DNA of 64,000 nt from Thermoanaerobaculia bacterium (GTDB taxonomy: Bacteria > Acidobacteriota > Thermoanaerobaculia > Multivoradales > J023): assembly GCA_030431255.1 (NCBI GenBank), contig JAUIJL010000011.1, positions 62,001 to 126,000 of the forward strand. Reading direction: 5' to 3'. Positions 20,745 to 29,437 of this stretch are shown here, piece by piece. The translations under genes were made by a program, and so were the position numbers. Position 1 is the stretch's first letter, and each line of letters opens with the position of its first letter. A model generated the notes under the pieces. That model did no database searches, had not been told where the DNA came from, and worked only from the letters and a program-made list of their open reading frames with translations.

Positions 20745-22736
20745 CTAGCGAATACGGGTGGCGACAGCGCCGTCTTCGCCGACTCGGATCTCCAGGGTGC
20801 GAGTGGTGTCGGCGGGCAAGTCGGCGTCCATTTCCACGGTTTTGGTCGCTCCGTTGCGCCACACGTAGGTGCGAATCTTGAGCCCTTCGCCGGCGGTGAG
20901 GGTACCCGAGTGGGTCAACCGACCGGAAGACTTCACCTGACGTTTGATCAAGCCGCCGCTTTCTTTGGTGAAGCTGAATTTCTGGGTGAAGAACTTCGTG
21001 GGGCCGACGAAGACCGTCAAGCTTCCGTCGGAGACTTGAGAGAAGAAGTCGATTTTGAGCGTGGCTTTTTGCTCGGCCACGGCGGTCGGTCGAGTGGAAG
21101 TGGTCTCGGGCTCGGCCGTCGGTGCCACTGGACGTTTGCTGAAACGGTCCTTCACCCTGTCCTTGGCGCTCTTCAGGCGCAATTTCCCTTCTTCCGCCTC
21201 GGCCAGCAGGCGTTGACCCTCTTCGTCGTCCGGAGCGATTTCGAGGGCTTCTTGGGCTGCGGCAATGGCCTCGTCGTAGCGATCCGCCAGCAGCGCGGAC
21301 TGCGCCCGTCGCAGGCGGTCTCGCACCTTGGCCTCTTCGACGGTGAGATCGCCGTCGAGAATCATTTTCTCCGCGTCTTCCCGCAAACCCCGGATTTCTT
21401 TGTCTCCGGGCACGATGACCAGAGCTTGGTCGAAGAGCTCCACCGCCCGCACCGGCTCGCCGTCGGCCATCGCTTGCTTGCCTCGTTCCACGAGCGGTTG
21501 GTACTGGCTGCGCAGCTCCGCCTCGGGGTCGACGACTTGTTGGGCTGCGGCGTCGGCGGTGGTGGCCGGCCGCAGGGCGACGAAGGCCGCGGTGGCCAAC
21601 GCGCCGGCGACCAACAACGCGGCCGCCGCCATGATCATGCGCCGGGGTCCGGAGCCGTCGTCGGCTGCCGGAGAAGGCGGTTGCGGCGGCGGAGCCGGAA
21701 CCCCCGCCAACGTGCCGGGACGGATGGCGCCGCTGTTGGCGGAGACCGGGTACGGCATGCTGGCGGCGGATTGAATCGGTACCACCCCGGACGTCGATGC
21801 CGTGGCTTGGGGCGGTTGTGGCTGAGGTGTGGGTGGGGAAAGGAAGGAGGCGGTGCCACCCTCCCGCCGTTGAGCCTCGGTGGTGAATACCGCCTTGAGG
21901 TCCCGCGCCATTTCCGAGCCACGGGAGTAACGGCGAGACGCGTCCTTCTCCAGCGCTTGCTGCAAGACCGTGACCAGGCGATCGGGTAATCCGGCCACCA
22001 GCTCCTGGGGAGGTGTGAAGGCGTCGTAGACGATGCGGTGGGTGACCATGGTGAGGTTGTCACCCTGGAAGGGCTTCTTGCCGGTGATCATCTCGTAGAG
22101 CATGACGCCCAACGAGAAGATGTCGGCCCGGTGGTCGACCTCCTTGCCCTGGATCTGCTCCGGTGCCATGTAGTTGGGCGTGCCGAGCAGCTGGCCTTCG
22201 ACGGTGAGGTTGGAGGCGTCGACCCGGGCGATGCCGAAGTCGGTGATTTTCGCCTGCTTGTCGGCGGTGATGATGATGTTCGCGGGTTTGATGTCGCGGT
22301 GCACCACGCCCTTGGAGTGCGCGTAGTCGAGACCTTCGGCGATTTGGGCCACGATGTCGACGACGAATCGAATATCGAGCCGACCCTGGCGCTGCATCAG
22401 CTGCTTGAGGTCGGTGCCCTTGACGTATTCCATGGCGATGAAGAAATCACCGCCGTCCTCGACCACCACATCGTGGATGGTGACGATATTGGGATGGCTG
22501 AGAATGCCCGCGCTTTGGGCTTCGCGTAGGAAGCGCGCACGAAATTGCTCGGCGTCCGCGTCCTTAGCGGAGAAGCCGAGGCGGAAGGTTTTCAGCGCCA
22601 GCTGTCGGCCGATGAGGGGATCTCGGGCCAGATAAACCAGGCCCATGGCTCCCTTGCCGAGCTCGCCAATGATTTCGTAACGGCCTAGTTGATGAAGGGT
22701 CATGGCTCGATGAAGGTGTAGAAACTCCTGATTCAT
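20745..22736 (-). CDS. Ser/Thr protein kinase (PASTA-less), membrane-anchored
   Basis: A 663-residue Hanks-type kinase. It shows the glycine loop GKGAMGLVY, Lys49 (ALKTF), the catalytic loop HRDIKPAN (146-153), DFG at 166-168 and YMAPEQ. A Pro-rich linker, one transmembrane helix (about 370-390, MIMAAAALLVAGALATAAFV) and a TPR-like helical region follow, ending in a small beta domain. It should phosphorylate cytoplasmic targets in response to an extracytoplasmic signal. The start could be 22736 or the ATG at 22703; neither has an ideal ribosome binding site. Paired with rmuC downstream. Confidence 0.93.
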   Translation of the reverse strand: MNQEFLHLHRAMTLHQLGRYEIIGELGKGAMGLVYLARDPLIGRQLALKTFRLGFSAKDADAEQFRARFLREAQSAGILSHPNIVTIHDVVVEDGGDFFIAMEYVKGTDLKQLMQRQGRLDIRFVVDIVAQIAEGLDYAHSKGVVHRDIKPANIIITADKQAKITDFGIARVDASNLTVEGQLLGTPNYMAPEQIQGKEVDHRADIFSLGVMLYEMITGKKPFQGDNLTMVTHRIVYDAFTPPQELVAGLPDRLVTVLQQALEKDASRRYSRGSEMARDLKAVFTTEAQRREGGTASFLSPPTPQPQPPQATASTSGVVPIQSAASMPYPVSANSGAIRPGTLAGVPAPPPQPPSPAADDGSGPRRMIMAAAALLVAGALATAAFVALRPATTADAAAQQVVDPEAELRSQYQPLVERGKQAMADGEPVRAVELFDQALVIVPGDKEIRGLREDAEKMILDGDLTVEEAKVRDRLRRAQSALLADRYDEAIAAAQEALEIAPDDEEGQRLLAEAEEGKLRLKSAKDRVKDRFSKRPVAPTAEPETTSTRPTAVAEQKATLKIDFFSQVSDGSLTVFVGPTKFFTQKFSFTKESGGLIKRQVKSSGRLTHSGTLTAGEGLKIRTYVWRNGATKTVEMDADLPADTTRTLEIRVGEDGAVATRIR

Positions 22737-22836
22737 TGTAGGTGTTCTGCGGAGATCCCGTCAAACGGAGCGCGGTGAAATTCAGGGAAAAATCTTCGCC
22801 GTTCGGATCGGAAACAGAGATCTTGCTCCAGGGTGG

Positions 22837-22864
22837 TTCCACCGACGCGCGCGGATGTTATATT
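22837..22864 (+). promoter_or_regulatory. Possible sigma-70-like promoter of the EF-G-like gene
   Basis: TTCCAC at 22837-22842 and TATATT at 22859-22864 are spaced by 16 nt, 68 nt before the EF-G-like start. The -10 element is good but the -35 is only partial, so this is a weak call. Confidence 0.3.
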
Positions 22865-22931
22865 CACCGGCGTTTCATCTAGCTTTAAAAGACAGCCCTC
22901 ATGGATCGCGGACCCTTTAGGAGATTCCAGG

Positions 22932-25010
22932 ATGCAGGTGGATAGCCCGGCCAAGATTCGCAACATCACCCTTGCTGGACACGCAGACACGGGGAAGACC
23001 ACCCTGGCGAGCGCTGCCCTCTACACCAGCGGAGTTTTGAATCGCATGAACCGGGTGGAGGACGGCAATACCACCACCGATTTCGATCCCCTGGAAGTCG
23101 ATCGAGGCTATTCCATCGGTTTGGCGCCCTGCTTCATTCCTTGGAACAAACACAAAATAAATATCGTCGACGTGCCGGGCTCGGGCATCTTCGGAGTCGA
23201 GAGCCGGGCCGGTGTGCGGGCTACCGACGCCATGGTGTTGGTGATCAGCGCGGCCTCCGGTGTGGAGGTGATGACCGAGCGGATGTGGAATTACGCGGCT
23301 CGCATCGAGCAGCCGGTGATGATCCACATCAACAAGCTCGACCGCGAGAACACCTCCTTGGACGATGTTTTGGCCGGCATGAAAACGTCGTTCGGTGTGC
23401 CGGTGGTGCCACTGCAGGCGCCCATCGGATCCGAGCACGATTTCTCGGGGGTGGTCGATTTGATCACCGGCAAGGCCTACTCCTACGACCAAGACGGTGA
23501 CGGCAAAGGCAAAGAGATCGACGTGCCGGGGGATCTGGCCGATCAGGTCGAAGAATGGCGCAATCAGCTGATCGAGTCCGTGGCGGAGACCGACGACGAG
23601 CTGATGGAGGAGTATTTCGAGGAAGGCACGCTGACCGAAGAGCGGATGGTCGCAGGCCTAAAAGCAGCGATTATGAATCGCAATATTTTTGTCGCCACCC
23701 TCGGCTCTGCATTGCACGGCATCGCCACGGATGCTTTCTTGAGCACCGTCGAGCACCTGCTGCCCGATCCACTTGCCCGCGGTCAATACCCGGCATCGGA
23801 TATCGGAGGCGAGGCCATCGAGGTCGCCACCTCGGCCGATGGCCCGATGGCGGCCATGGTCTTCAAAACGTTGAACGATCCTTTTTCCGGAAAAATCAAT
23901 ATTTTCCGCGTGGTTCGCGGCTCTATTTCTTCCGATTCCTCGTGTTGGAACAGCCGCTCGGAGTCGGCGGAAAAGGTCGGCCAGCTGCTCCATATGCAGG
24001 GCAAACAAGGCGAAAGCACCAGCGAGCTGATCACCGGCGACATCGGCGGTGTCGCCAAGCTCAAGCACACCTTGACCGGAGACACCCTCTGCAGCAAGGA
24101 CAGCCCGGTGAAGCTGGAATGGATCACTATCCGTCCGCCGGCCATGTCCTACGCGCTCGAGCCGAAAGCCAAGGGCGACGAGGAGAAAATCGGTGATGCG
24201 CTCCATCGTTTGATGGAAGAGGACCTCGGCTTGGCCTCGGGCCGCGACTCCCAGACCAACGAGTTGTTGATCTCGGGCTCCGGACAGCTGCACGTGGAGC
24301 TGACCATCGCCAAGCTCAAGCAGCGCTACAAGGTGGACGTGGTGTTGCACCCGCCGAAGGTGCCGTATCGGGAAACCATTCGTCGCGCCGCCGATGGCCA
24401 CGGCCGCCACAAGAAGCAATCCGGCGGCCGCGGACAATTTGCCGATTGCAAGATCAAGATCGAGCCGTTGCCCGCCGGCGAGGACTTCGAATTCAAGGAC
24501 GAGATTTTCGGTGGCTCGATTCCCCAGCAATTCCGTCCGGCGGTGGAAAAGGGTGTGCTCGAAGCGCGGGACCGTGGTTTCTTGGCCGGATTCCCGGTGG
24601 TGGACTTCCGAATCCGCCTGCTGGACGGCCAATTCCACGACGTGGATTCCTCGGAAATGGCGTTCAAGGTCGCCGGCTCGCTGGCCTTTAAGGACGCCAT
24701 GGAAAAAGCTGGGGCAACGCTGCTGGAGCCGGTGATGTCGGTGGAAATCACCACCACCGAGGAATTCATGGGCGACATCATGGGCGACCTCTCCCAACGT
24801 CGCGGCAAACCCCAGGGCATGGAAGCCCAGGGCGAGAAGCAGATCATCAAGGCGATGGTGCCGATGGCGGAAATGCTCGACTACGCGCCGGCTCTCCGCT
24901 CCATCACCCAGGGACGCAGCCGCTTCACCATGGAATTCCACGGCTACGAAGAAGTGCCGCGCCAGCACCAGCAGAAGATTATCGAGGAATCGAAACGGGC
25001 CGACAGCTAG
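22932..25010 (+). CDS. Elongation factor G-like translational GTPase (EF-G2 type)
   Basis: A 692-residue five-domain translational GTPase. G1 is GHADTGKT (16-23), G3 is DVPGSGIF in place of the usual DTPGHVDF, and G4 is NKLD. The switch region reads EDGNTTTDFDPLEVDRGYSI, the signature of EF-G2/FusA2-like proteins rather than canonical EF-G, whose switch carries an ERGITI motif. Domains IV and V follow to the end (QRRGKPQGME). Such paralogues can act in ribosome recycling or stress; the role here is unknown. The ATG at 22932 has AGGAG about 9 nt upstream. Confidence 0.9.
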   Translation: MQVDSPAKIRNITLAGHADTGKTTLASAALYTSGVLNRMNRVEDGNTTTDFDPLEVDRGYSIGLAPCFIPWNKHKINIVDVPGSGIFGVESRAGVRATDAMVLVISAASGVEVMTERMWNYAARIEQPVMIHINKLDRENTSLDDVLAGMKTSFGVPVVPLQAPIGSEHDFSGVVDLITGKAYSYDQDGDGKGKEIDVPGDLADQVEEWRNQLIESVAETDDELMEEYFEEGTLTEERMVAGLKAAIMNRNIFVATLGSALHGIATDAFLSTVEHLLPDPLARGQYPASDIGGEAIEVATSADGPMAAMVFKTLNDPFSGKINIFRVVRGSISSDSSCWNSRSESAEKVGQLLHMQGKQGESTSELITGDIGGVAKLKHTLTGDTLCSKDSPVKLEWITIRPPAMSYALEPKAKGDEEKIGDALHRLMEEDLGLASGRDSQTNELLISGSGQLHVELTIAKLKQRYKVDVVLHPPKVPYRETIRRAADGHGRHKKQSGGRGQFADCKIKIEPLPAGEDFEFKDEIFGGSIPQQFRPAVEKGVLEARDRGFLAGFPVVDFRIRLLDGQFHDVDSSEMAFKVAGSLAFKDAMEKAGATLLEPVMSVEITTTEEFMGDIMGDLSQRRGKPQGMEAQGEKQIIKAMVPMAEMLDYAPALRSITQGRSRFTMEFHGYEEVPRQHQQKIIEESKRADS

Positions 25011-25062
25011 GTGCCCCCGGCTAGGTGCCCCCGGCTAGGCGCCCCCCGGCTAGGCGCCCCCG
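25006..25062. repeat. Four tandem 14-15 bp units at the end of the EF-G-like gene
   Basis: Four units of GCTAGGYGCCCCC(C)G run from 25006 to 25062. The first overlaps the last codons and the TAG stop of the EF-G-like gene, and each later unit repeats the same stop-containing sequence. This looks like slippage duplication. Confidence 0.8.
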
Positions 25063-25093
25063 ATTGGTTTACGAGATTGCACTTCCGGTCGTA

Positions 25094-25115
25094 GGGGCGG
25101 GGCTTGCCCCCGCCC
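25094..25115. repeat. GC-rich palindrome of REP/terminator type
   Basis: GGGCGGGG (25095-25102) pairs with CCCCGCCC (25108-25115) around a 5-nt loop, between the convergent EF-G-like and YceH genes. Such GGGGCGGGGCTTGCCCC-like palindromes are commonly dispersed in bacterial genomes. No T-run follows, so a terminator role is unproven. Confidence 0.5.
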
Positions 25116-25151
25116 GCCTGAAGCGTCGCCGATTGTTCTCACAAAGTGGCT

Positions 25152-25859
25152 CTAATCCTCCGTCAAATCCCCGAGACGAATGCGCAGAGCCTTGAGCTCA
25201 TCGCGCAGGGAGGAGACCTCGTCCTTGAGCTCCGCGACCTCGCCCTCTAGATCCTCCAACCGCTGCATCGAGGACGGTCCACGAGGGGCCGACGGTGCCG
25301 CGGAGGCGGCCGGTGCCGTCGCGGCGTTGGCGGCGGCTTGGGCCTCGGTTTCTTGGGGATCGTCCTCGCCGCATAGGTGGGCCCAACGGCATTCCCGCTG
25401 ACCGGGGCGACGGGGCAGCTCACAGACGAGGGCGTCCTCGTCGCCGGAAGCGAGATCCTGGAGCGTGCGCTCCACGTCTTGCACCGAGTCGAAATGGAAC
25501 ATCCGCTCCGAGCGGCTCTTGAGCTCGCCAGGGGTTTGGGGACCCCGCAACATCAGCAGGGTCATGACCGCCTTACGATCCGGGGTCAGGGACCAACGGC
25601 GATCCAATCGCTGCTCCCAACGCTCGGCTCGGGCGCCTTCACTCCGCCAAGTCAACACATCGAGCCGCAGGCGGTCGAGGGCCTCCACCACCTGGGTTTC
25701 GGTCAACGCGGTGACGGGCTCGCGATTGGTTTTTTGGTTACAGGCCGAGATGGTGGTCTTGATGGTCATCGGATATTGATCCGGCGTGGTCTGCTCTTTT
25801 TCCAGAAGGGCACCGAGCACGCGAATTTCAAAGAAGTCTAGGGGACGGGTGCGGGGCAT
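25152..25859 (-). CDS. YceH family protein (DUF480)
   Basis: About 235 residues. It matches the YceH/DUF480 family: RVLGALLEKEQTTPDQYPMTI and CNQKTNREP at the N-terminus, two winged-helix domains (RWSLTPDRKAVMTLLMLRGPQTPGELKSR) and LPRRPGQRECRWAHL. A C-terminal coiled coil (about 195-235) follows an Ala-rich linker. The function of the family is unknown. The ATG at 25859 has GGAG about 7 nt upstream, better than the start at 25898. Confidence 0.92.
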   Translation of the reverse strand: MPRTRPLDFFEIRVLGALLEKEQTTPDQYPMTIKTTISACNQKTNREPVTALTETQVVEALDRLRLDVLTWRSEGARAERWEQRLDRRWSLTPDRKAVMTLLMLRGPQTPGELKSRSERMFHFDSVQDVERTLQDLASGDEDALVCELPRRPGQRECRWAHLCGEDDPQETEAQAAANAATAPAASAAPSAPRGPSSMQRLEDLEGEVAELKDEVSSLRDELKALRIRLGDLTED

Positions 25860-26079
25860 ATGGAAGCTCCAGGCTGGTCTTGAGGTTGAGCGGATCATCC
25901 AGCCGAGCGGATGATCCCTAAAAGACTATCAGGGCTTGCCCCAGCTGCGTACCGCGGCAACTTTTGACCCGAGCTTGCGTACCTCAAGCTCGACCTGTGT
26001 TCGATTCGTGCCGGGCCGTTCCATGGCCTGGGCATCCGCTTTTCGTTTCACCCTCGACCGCGAAGGATGGAGCTAGCTT

Positions 26080-27693
26080 GTGAGAAGAGTGTTCAAAAAA
26101 CGAGTAGGCGGCGCTTTATGCGCGGCCGTTTTGGCGGCGCTGCCGGCCGTGCCTGCGTTTGCAGGTCAGGAGCCAGGGGTCCATGCCCTGACCGGCGCCC
26201 GCATCATTCCGGCACCTGGTGAGGTGATCGAGTCCGGGACCCTGGTGATCCGCAACGGCTTGATCGAAGCGATCGGAGCCGACGTGGAGATCCCGGCTGA
26301 GGCGCGGGTCTGGGAGCTCGAAGGCGCGACCCTTTATCCCGGCCTGATCGAGAGCTTCTATCCCCTGAGCTTGCCGATCCCGGAAGACGACGACATGGTG
26401 CCCCAAGGTGGGCACGAAAACCCGTTGGTCACCCCCGACCGCAGCGCTTTCCCGTACGCCCACGACGAAGACGCTTACGCCAAGTTGCAACAAGCGGGTT
26501 TCACCACCGCCGTGCTGGTGCCCAAAAGCGGCCTGTTTCGCGGTCGGAGCGTGTTGGTGAACCTCGGTGAAGGCGGGGTCGGCGAGCAGGTGCTGACCCG
26601 GGACCTGACCCAGGTCGCCCAGCTGGCCACTAGCGCCGACGGCTCGTATCCGGGCTCGCTGATGGGCTCGATCGCGCTCTTCCGTCAGACCCTGCTCGAC
26701 GCCCGCTGGCATGCCGCCGCCCAGAAAGCCTTCGAGGCCAATCCCCGCCAGCAGCGTCCGGAATACAACTCCGCGTGGGACGCTCTTTCCGAGGTGGCGA
26801 CCGGTCGCGAGCCGATCGTGTTGGAAAGCCAAAGCCCTCAAGATATCCATCGTCTGATCGCCCTGGCCGACGAATTCGGGCTCGACGCGATCCTGGTCGG
26901 CAACGGGCGGGAGTATTTGCTCGAAGGCCGGCTGGATACCGCGGGCCATCCGTGGATTCTGCCGGTGAGCCTGCCCAAGGCCCCGTCGGTGGACGAGGAG
27001 CATCCGGAAAAAGCCGATTTGATGGCCCTGCGTCATTGGGATCAAGCGCCGGCGAACGCCCAACGGTTGCTGGCCGGCGGTGCCACCGTGGCGTTCACCT
27101 CCCACGGCAGCAGCGATGCCAAGAAGATTCACGAGCATCTCGCCGTCGCCATCGAGCGGGGTCTGACCGCCGACCAAGCGTTGGCGGCGTTGACCACAAC
27201 CCCCGCGAAGATGTGGGGCATCGCCGATCGGGCGGGCACTCTGGAGGTCGGCAAGATGGCCAATGTGGTGGTCACCGAGGGAGACCTCTTCACCGACAAG
27301 GTCAAGATCACGGCCCTGTGGATCGACGGGGTGCACTCCGAGCTGAAGGAAATCAAACCACCGACGGTCGACCCGGCCGGATCGTGGGACATCACCATCG
27401 ATGCCGGCCCCGGCGGGCAGCTCCAGGTCTCCCTCGCCTTCACCGGCACCGTGGAAGATCTGAGCGGATCCGTCAGCACGCCCCAGGGCAGCCTGGCGAT
27501 GCTCGACGCCTCGGTGTCCGGAGAGTCGGTGGAGTTCTCCATCGATTCCACGCCGTTGGGCATGCCGGGCACGATTTCGTTCGTCATGTCGATTGACGGC
27601 GACACCTGCAGCGGCACCGGCGTCGCACCGCAGGGGGCCTTTACGTTCAAGGGAGATCGCGTCAGCGGTCCGAAACCGGAGGTGATCCGATGA
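26080..27693 (+). CDS. Amidohydrolase-family protein without HxH motif (first of three)
   Basis: A 537-residue secreted protein with a signal peptide ending AFAGQ. The amidohydrolase beta-sandwich (VHALTGARIIP, IEAIGADVEIP) is clear, but where the barrel should carry HxH after PGLID the sequence reads PGLIESFYPLSLP. The C-terminal part of the barrel (TTTPAKMWGIADRAGTLEVGKMANVVV) is intact. An extra C-terminal beta domain of about 100 residues follows. A non-catalytic or altered role is inferred. The GTG start has GGAG 7 nt upstream. The stop overlaps the next ATG as ATGA. Confidence 0.88.
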   Translation: MRRVFKKRVGGALCAAVLAALPAVPAFAGQEPGVHALTGARIIPAPGEVIESGTLVIRNGLIEAIGADVEIPAEARVWELEGATLYPGLIESFYPLSLPIPEDDDMVPQGGHENPLVTPDRSAFPYAHDEDAYAKLQQAGFTTAVLVPKSGLFRGRSVLVNLGEGGVGEQVLTRDLTQVAQLATSADGSYPGSLMGSIALFRQTLLDARWHAAAQKAFEANPRQQRPEYNSAWDALSEVATGREPIVLESQSPQDIHRLIALADEFGLDAILVGNGREYLLEGRLDTAGHPWILPVSLPKAPSVDEEHPEKADLMALRHWDQAPANAQRLLAGGATVAFTSHGSSDAKKIHEHLAVAIERGLTADQALAALTTTPAKMWGIADRAGTLEVGKMANVVVTEGDLFTDKVKITALWIDGVHSELKEIKPPTVDPAGSWDITIDAGPGGQLQVSLAFTGTVEDLSGSVSTPQGSLAMLDASVSGESVEFSIDSTPLGMPGTISFVMSIDGDTCSGTGVAPQGAFTFKGDRVSGPKPEVIR

Positions 27694-29180
27694 TGGCGCC
27701 GAAGTTGTTGAGCCGAGGCGCGAAAGTCGCCGTCCTATGTTCCGCGCTCGCGACCTCCGCGGGCGCTCAAGGGGTTTCCGAGCCGTCCGCTTGGATGGCC
27801 GAGACCCCCGAGCAGCCGGCGAGTGTCTTCGTGCACGACGCCACCATCTGGACCAGTGGGCCGGAAGGCAAGATCGAAAACGGCGACCTGTGGATCCGAG
27901 ACGGCAAAATCGCTGGGGTCGGCCGTGATCTCGAGGTGCCGTCCGGGGCCGATGTAATCGACGGCACGGGCAAGCACGTGACTCCGGGTTTGATCGACGC
28001 CCACAGCCATACGGCCATTTCCGGCAGCGTCAACGAAGGCACCCACATCACCACCGCCGAGGTTCGCATCGCGGACGTGATCAATCCCGACGACGTCAAC
28101 ATCTACCGTCAGCTGGCCGGTGGTTTGACCACGGTCAACATCCTGCACGGCTCCGCCAACTCCATCGGCGGGCAAAATGCGGTGGCAAAGCTGCGTTGGG
28201 GTAGCCCGGCGTCGGAGATGCTCTTTGCGGGCGCGCCCCAGGGCATCAAATTCGCGCTCGGCGAGAACCCCAAACAATCGAATTGGGGAGACGACGACAA
28301 CCCGAGATATCCCCAGACCCGTCAAGGTGTGGAGCAATCCATCCGGGAGCGCTTCCTGGCCGCACGGGAATATCAGAAGCGATGGAAGGCCTACAAAGCG
28401 GCCGGTGGCGCCAAGAGCCAGTTGGTGCCGCCCCGTCGCGACTTACAGCTCGAAGCGGTGGCCGAGATTCTCGACGGCAATCGCTTGGTGCACTCCCACT
28501 CTTACCGCGCGGACGAGATCCTGATGTTGTTGGGCCTGTCCAAGGAATTCGGCTTCACCATCGCCACCTTCCAACACGTTTTGGAGGGTTACAAAGTGGC
28601 CGACGAGCTGGCGGCCCACGGTGCCGGCGCGTCTACCTTCAGCGATTGGTGGGCCTATAAATTCGAGGTCATCGACGCCATTCCCCATAACGGCGCCATC
28701 ATGTGGGACCGCGGTGTCACGGTGTCGTTCAACTCCGACAGCGACGAGCTCGCGCGTCACATGAATTTGGAGGCCGCCAAAGCCGTCCGCTACGGCGGGG
28801 TCCCCGAGTCGGAGGCGCTCAAATTCGTCACCCTGAACCCGGCGAAACAGCTGCGCATCCACGATCGCGTCGGCTCGTTGGAAAAGGGCAAGGACGCTGA
28901 TTTCGTGATTTGGAACGGCCATCCCCTTTCGACCCTGAGCATGTGCGAGCAAACCTGGATCGACGGTCGGAAATATTTCGATCGCGAGCAGGATCTGGCG
29001 GCCCGGGAGGTTCTGGAGGCCGAGCGCCGTGCTTTGATCGACAAAGTGGTGGCGAGCAAGAAGTCCGCCGAAGAGGAAGACGGTGGGGAAAACGAAGAAG
29101 GCGGCGAAGAGGAGACTTCCGCCGAAACCGAAGGTGAGGATCCGGAGAGCTCGACCGATCCCGAGGAGGTGGCGCGATGA
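27690..29180 (+). CDS. Amidohydrolase, metal-dependent (second of three)
   Basis: A 496-residue secreted amidohydrolase. The signal peptide ends SAGAQ. The metal site is intact: LIDAHSHTA (HxH), VHSHSYRADE, QHVLEGYK and SFNSDSDE. The tail (about 445-496) is extremely acidic (Glu/Asp runs). The family hydrolyses amide or related bonds, and imidazolonepropionase-like dipeptidases are the nearest theme; the substrate is not readable. It is coupled to its neighbours at both ends (ATGA overlaps at 27690-27693 and 29177-29180). Confidence 0.92.
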   Translation: MMAPKLLSRGAKVAVLCSALATSAGAQGVSEPSAWMAETPEQPASVFVHDATIWTSGPEGKIENGDLWIRDGKIAGVGRDLEVPSGADVIDGTGKHVTPGLIDAHSHTAISGSVNEGTHITTAEVRIADVINPDDVNIYRQLAGGLTTVNILHGSANSIGGQNAVAKLRWGSPASEMLFAGAPQGIKFALGENPKQSNWGDDDNPRYPQTRQGVEQSIRERFLAAREYQKRWKAYKAAGGAKSQLVPPRRDLQLEAVAEILDGNRLVHSHSYRADEILMLLGLSKEFGFTIATFQHVLEGYKVADELAAHGAGASTFSDWWAYKFEVIDAIPHNGAIMWDRGVTVSFNSDSDELARHMNLEAAKAVRYGGVPESEALKFVTLNPAKQLRIHDRVGSLEKGKDADFVIWNGHPLSTLSMCEQTWIDGRKYFDREQDLAAREVLEAERRALIDKVVASKKSAEEEDGGENEEGGEEETSAETEGEDPESSTDPEEVAR

Positions 29181-29199
29181 GCCGCAAAAGCATTGGATG

Positions 29200-29430
29200 G
29201 AAACGCCTAGCTCAGCTCGGTCCAGTCCCAGCGTTTTCGAGGATCTGGAAGGCGCGGCGTACCGAGCACGGAAAGCGGAGACTGTCTGAGCGGCACAACC
29301 TTTGGGTCGGCTTAAGATCCACCACATCAGTAGCTTGTGTCGAAGCTGCGGCGGTGGCGCGAGTTTCGGAGCGACGCGCGCAGGGCGCCGCGCCGACCCA
29401 CCGAGAAAGCATTTCTGGATGGAACCCAGC
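29200..29430 (+). repeat. Dispersed structured repeat, copy 2, inside the 5' end of the third amidohydrolase
   Basis: Copy of the family found at 8.6, 16.4 and 38.0 kb. The closing helix is GGCGCGGCGT (29251-29260) with GCGCCGCGCC (29385-29394), nine pairs plus a T-G wobble. Similar AAAGCATT..GGATGGAA sequences sit on both sides (about 29186 and 29406), as if left by insertion. The element lies between the original ATGA-coupled start (29177) of the third amidohydrolase and its signal-peptide codons, and keeps the frame open. Confidence 0.85.
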
Positions 29431-29437
29431 TCGGGCC

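Noticed and set aside
25006-25062. Tandem units as a CRISPR array
   Set aside because: Units are 14-15 bp and directly adjacent, with no spacers and no cas genes nearby.
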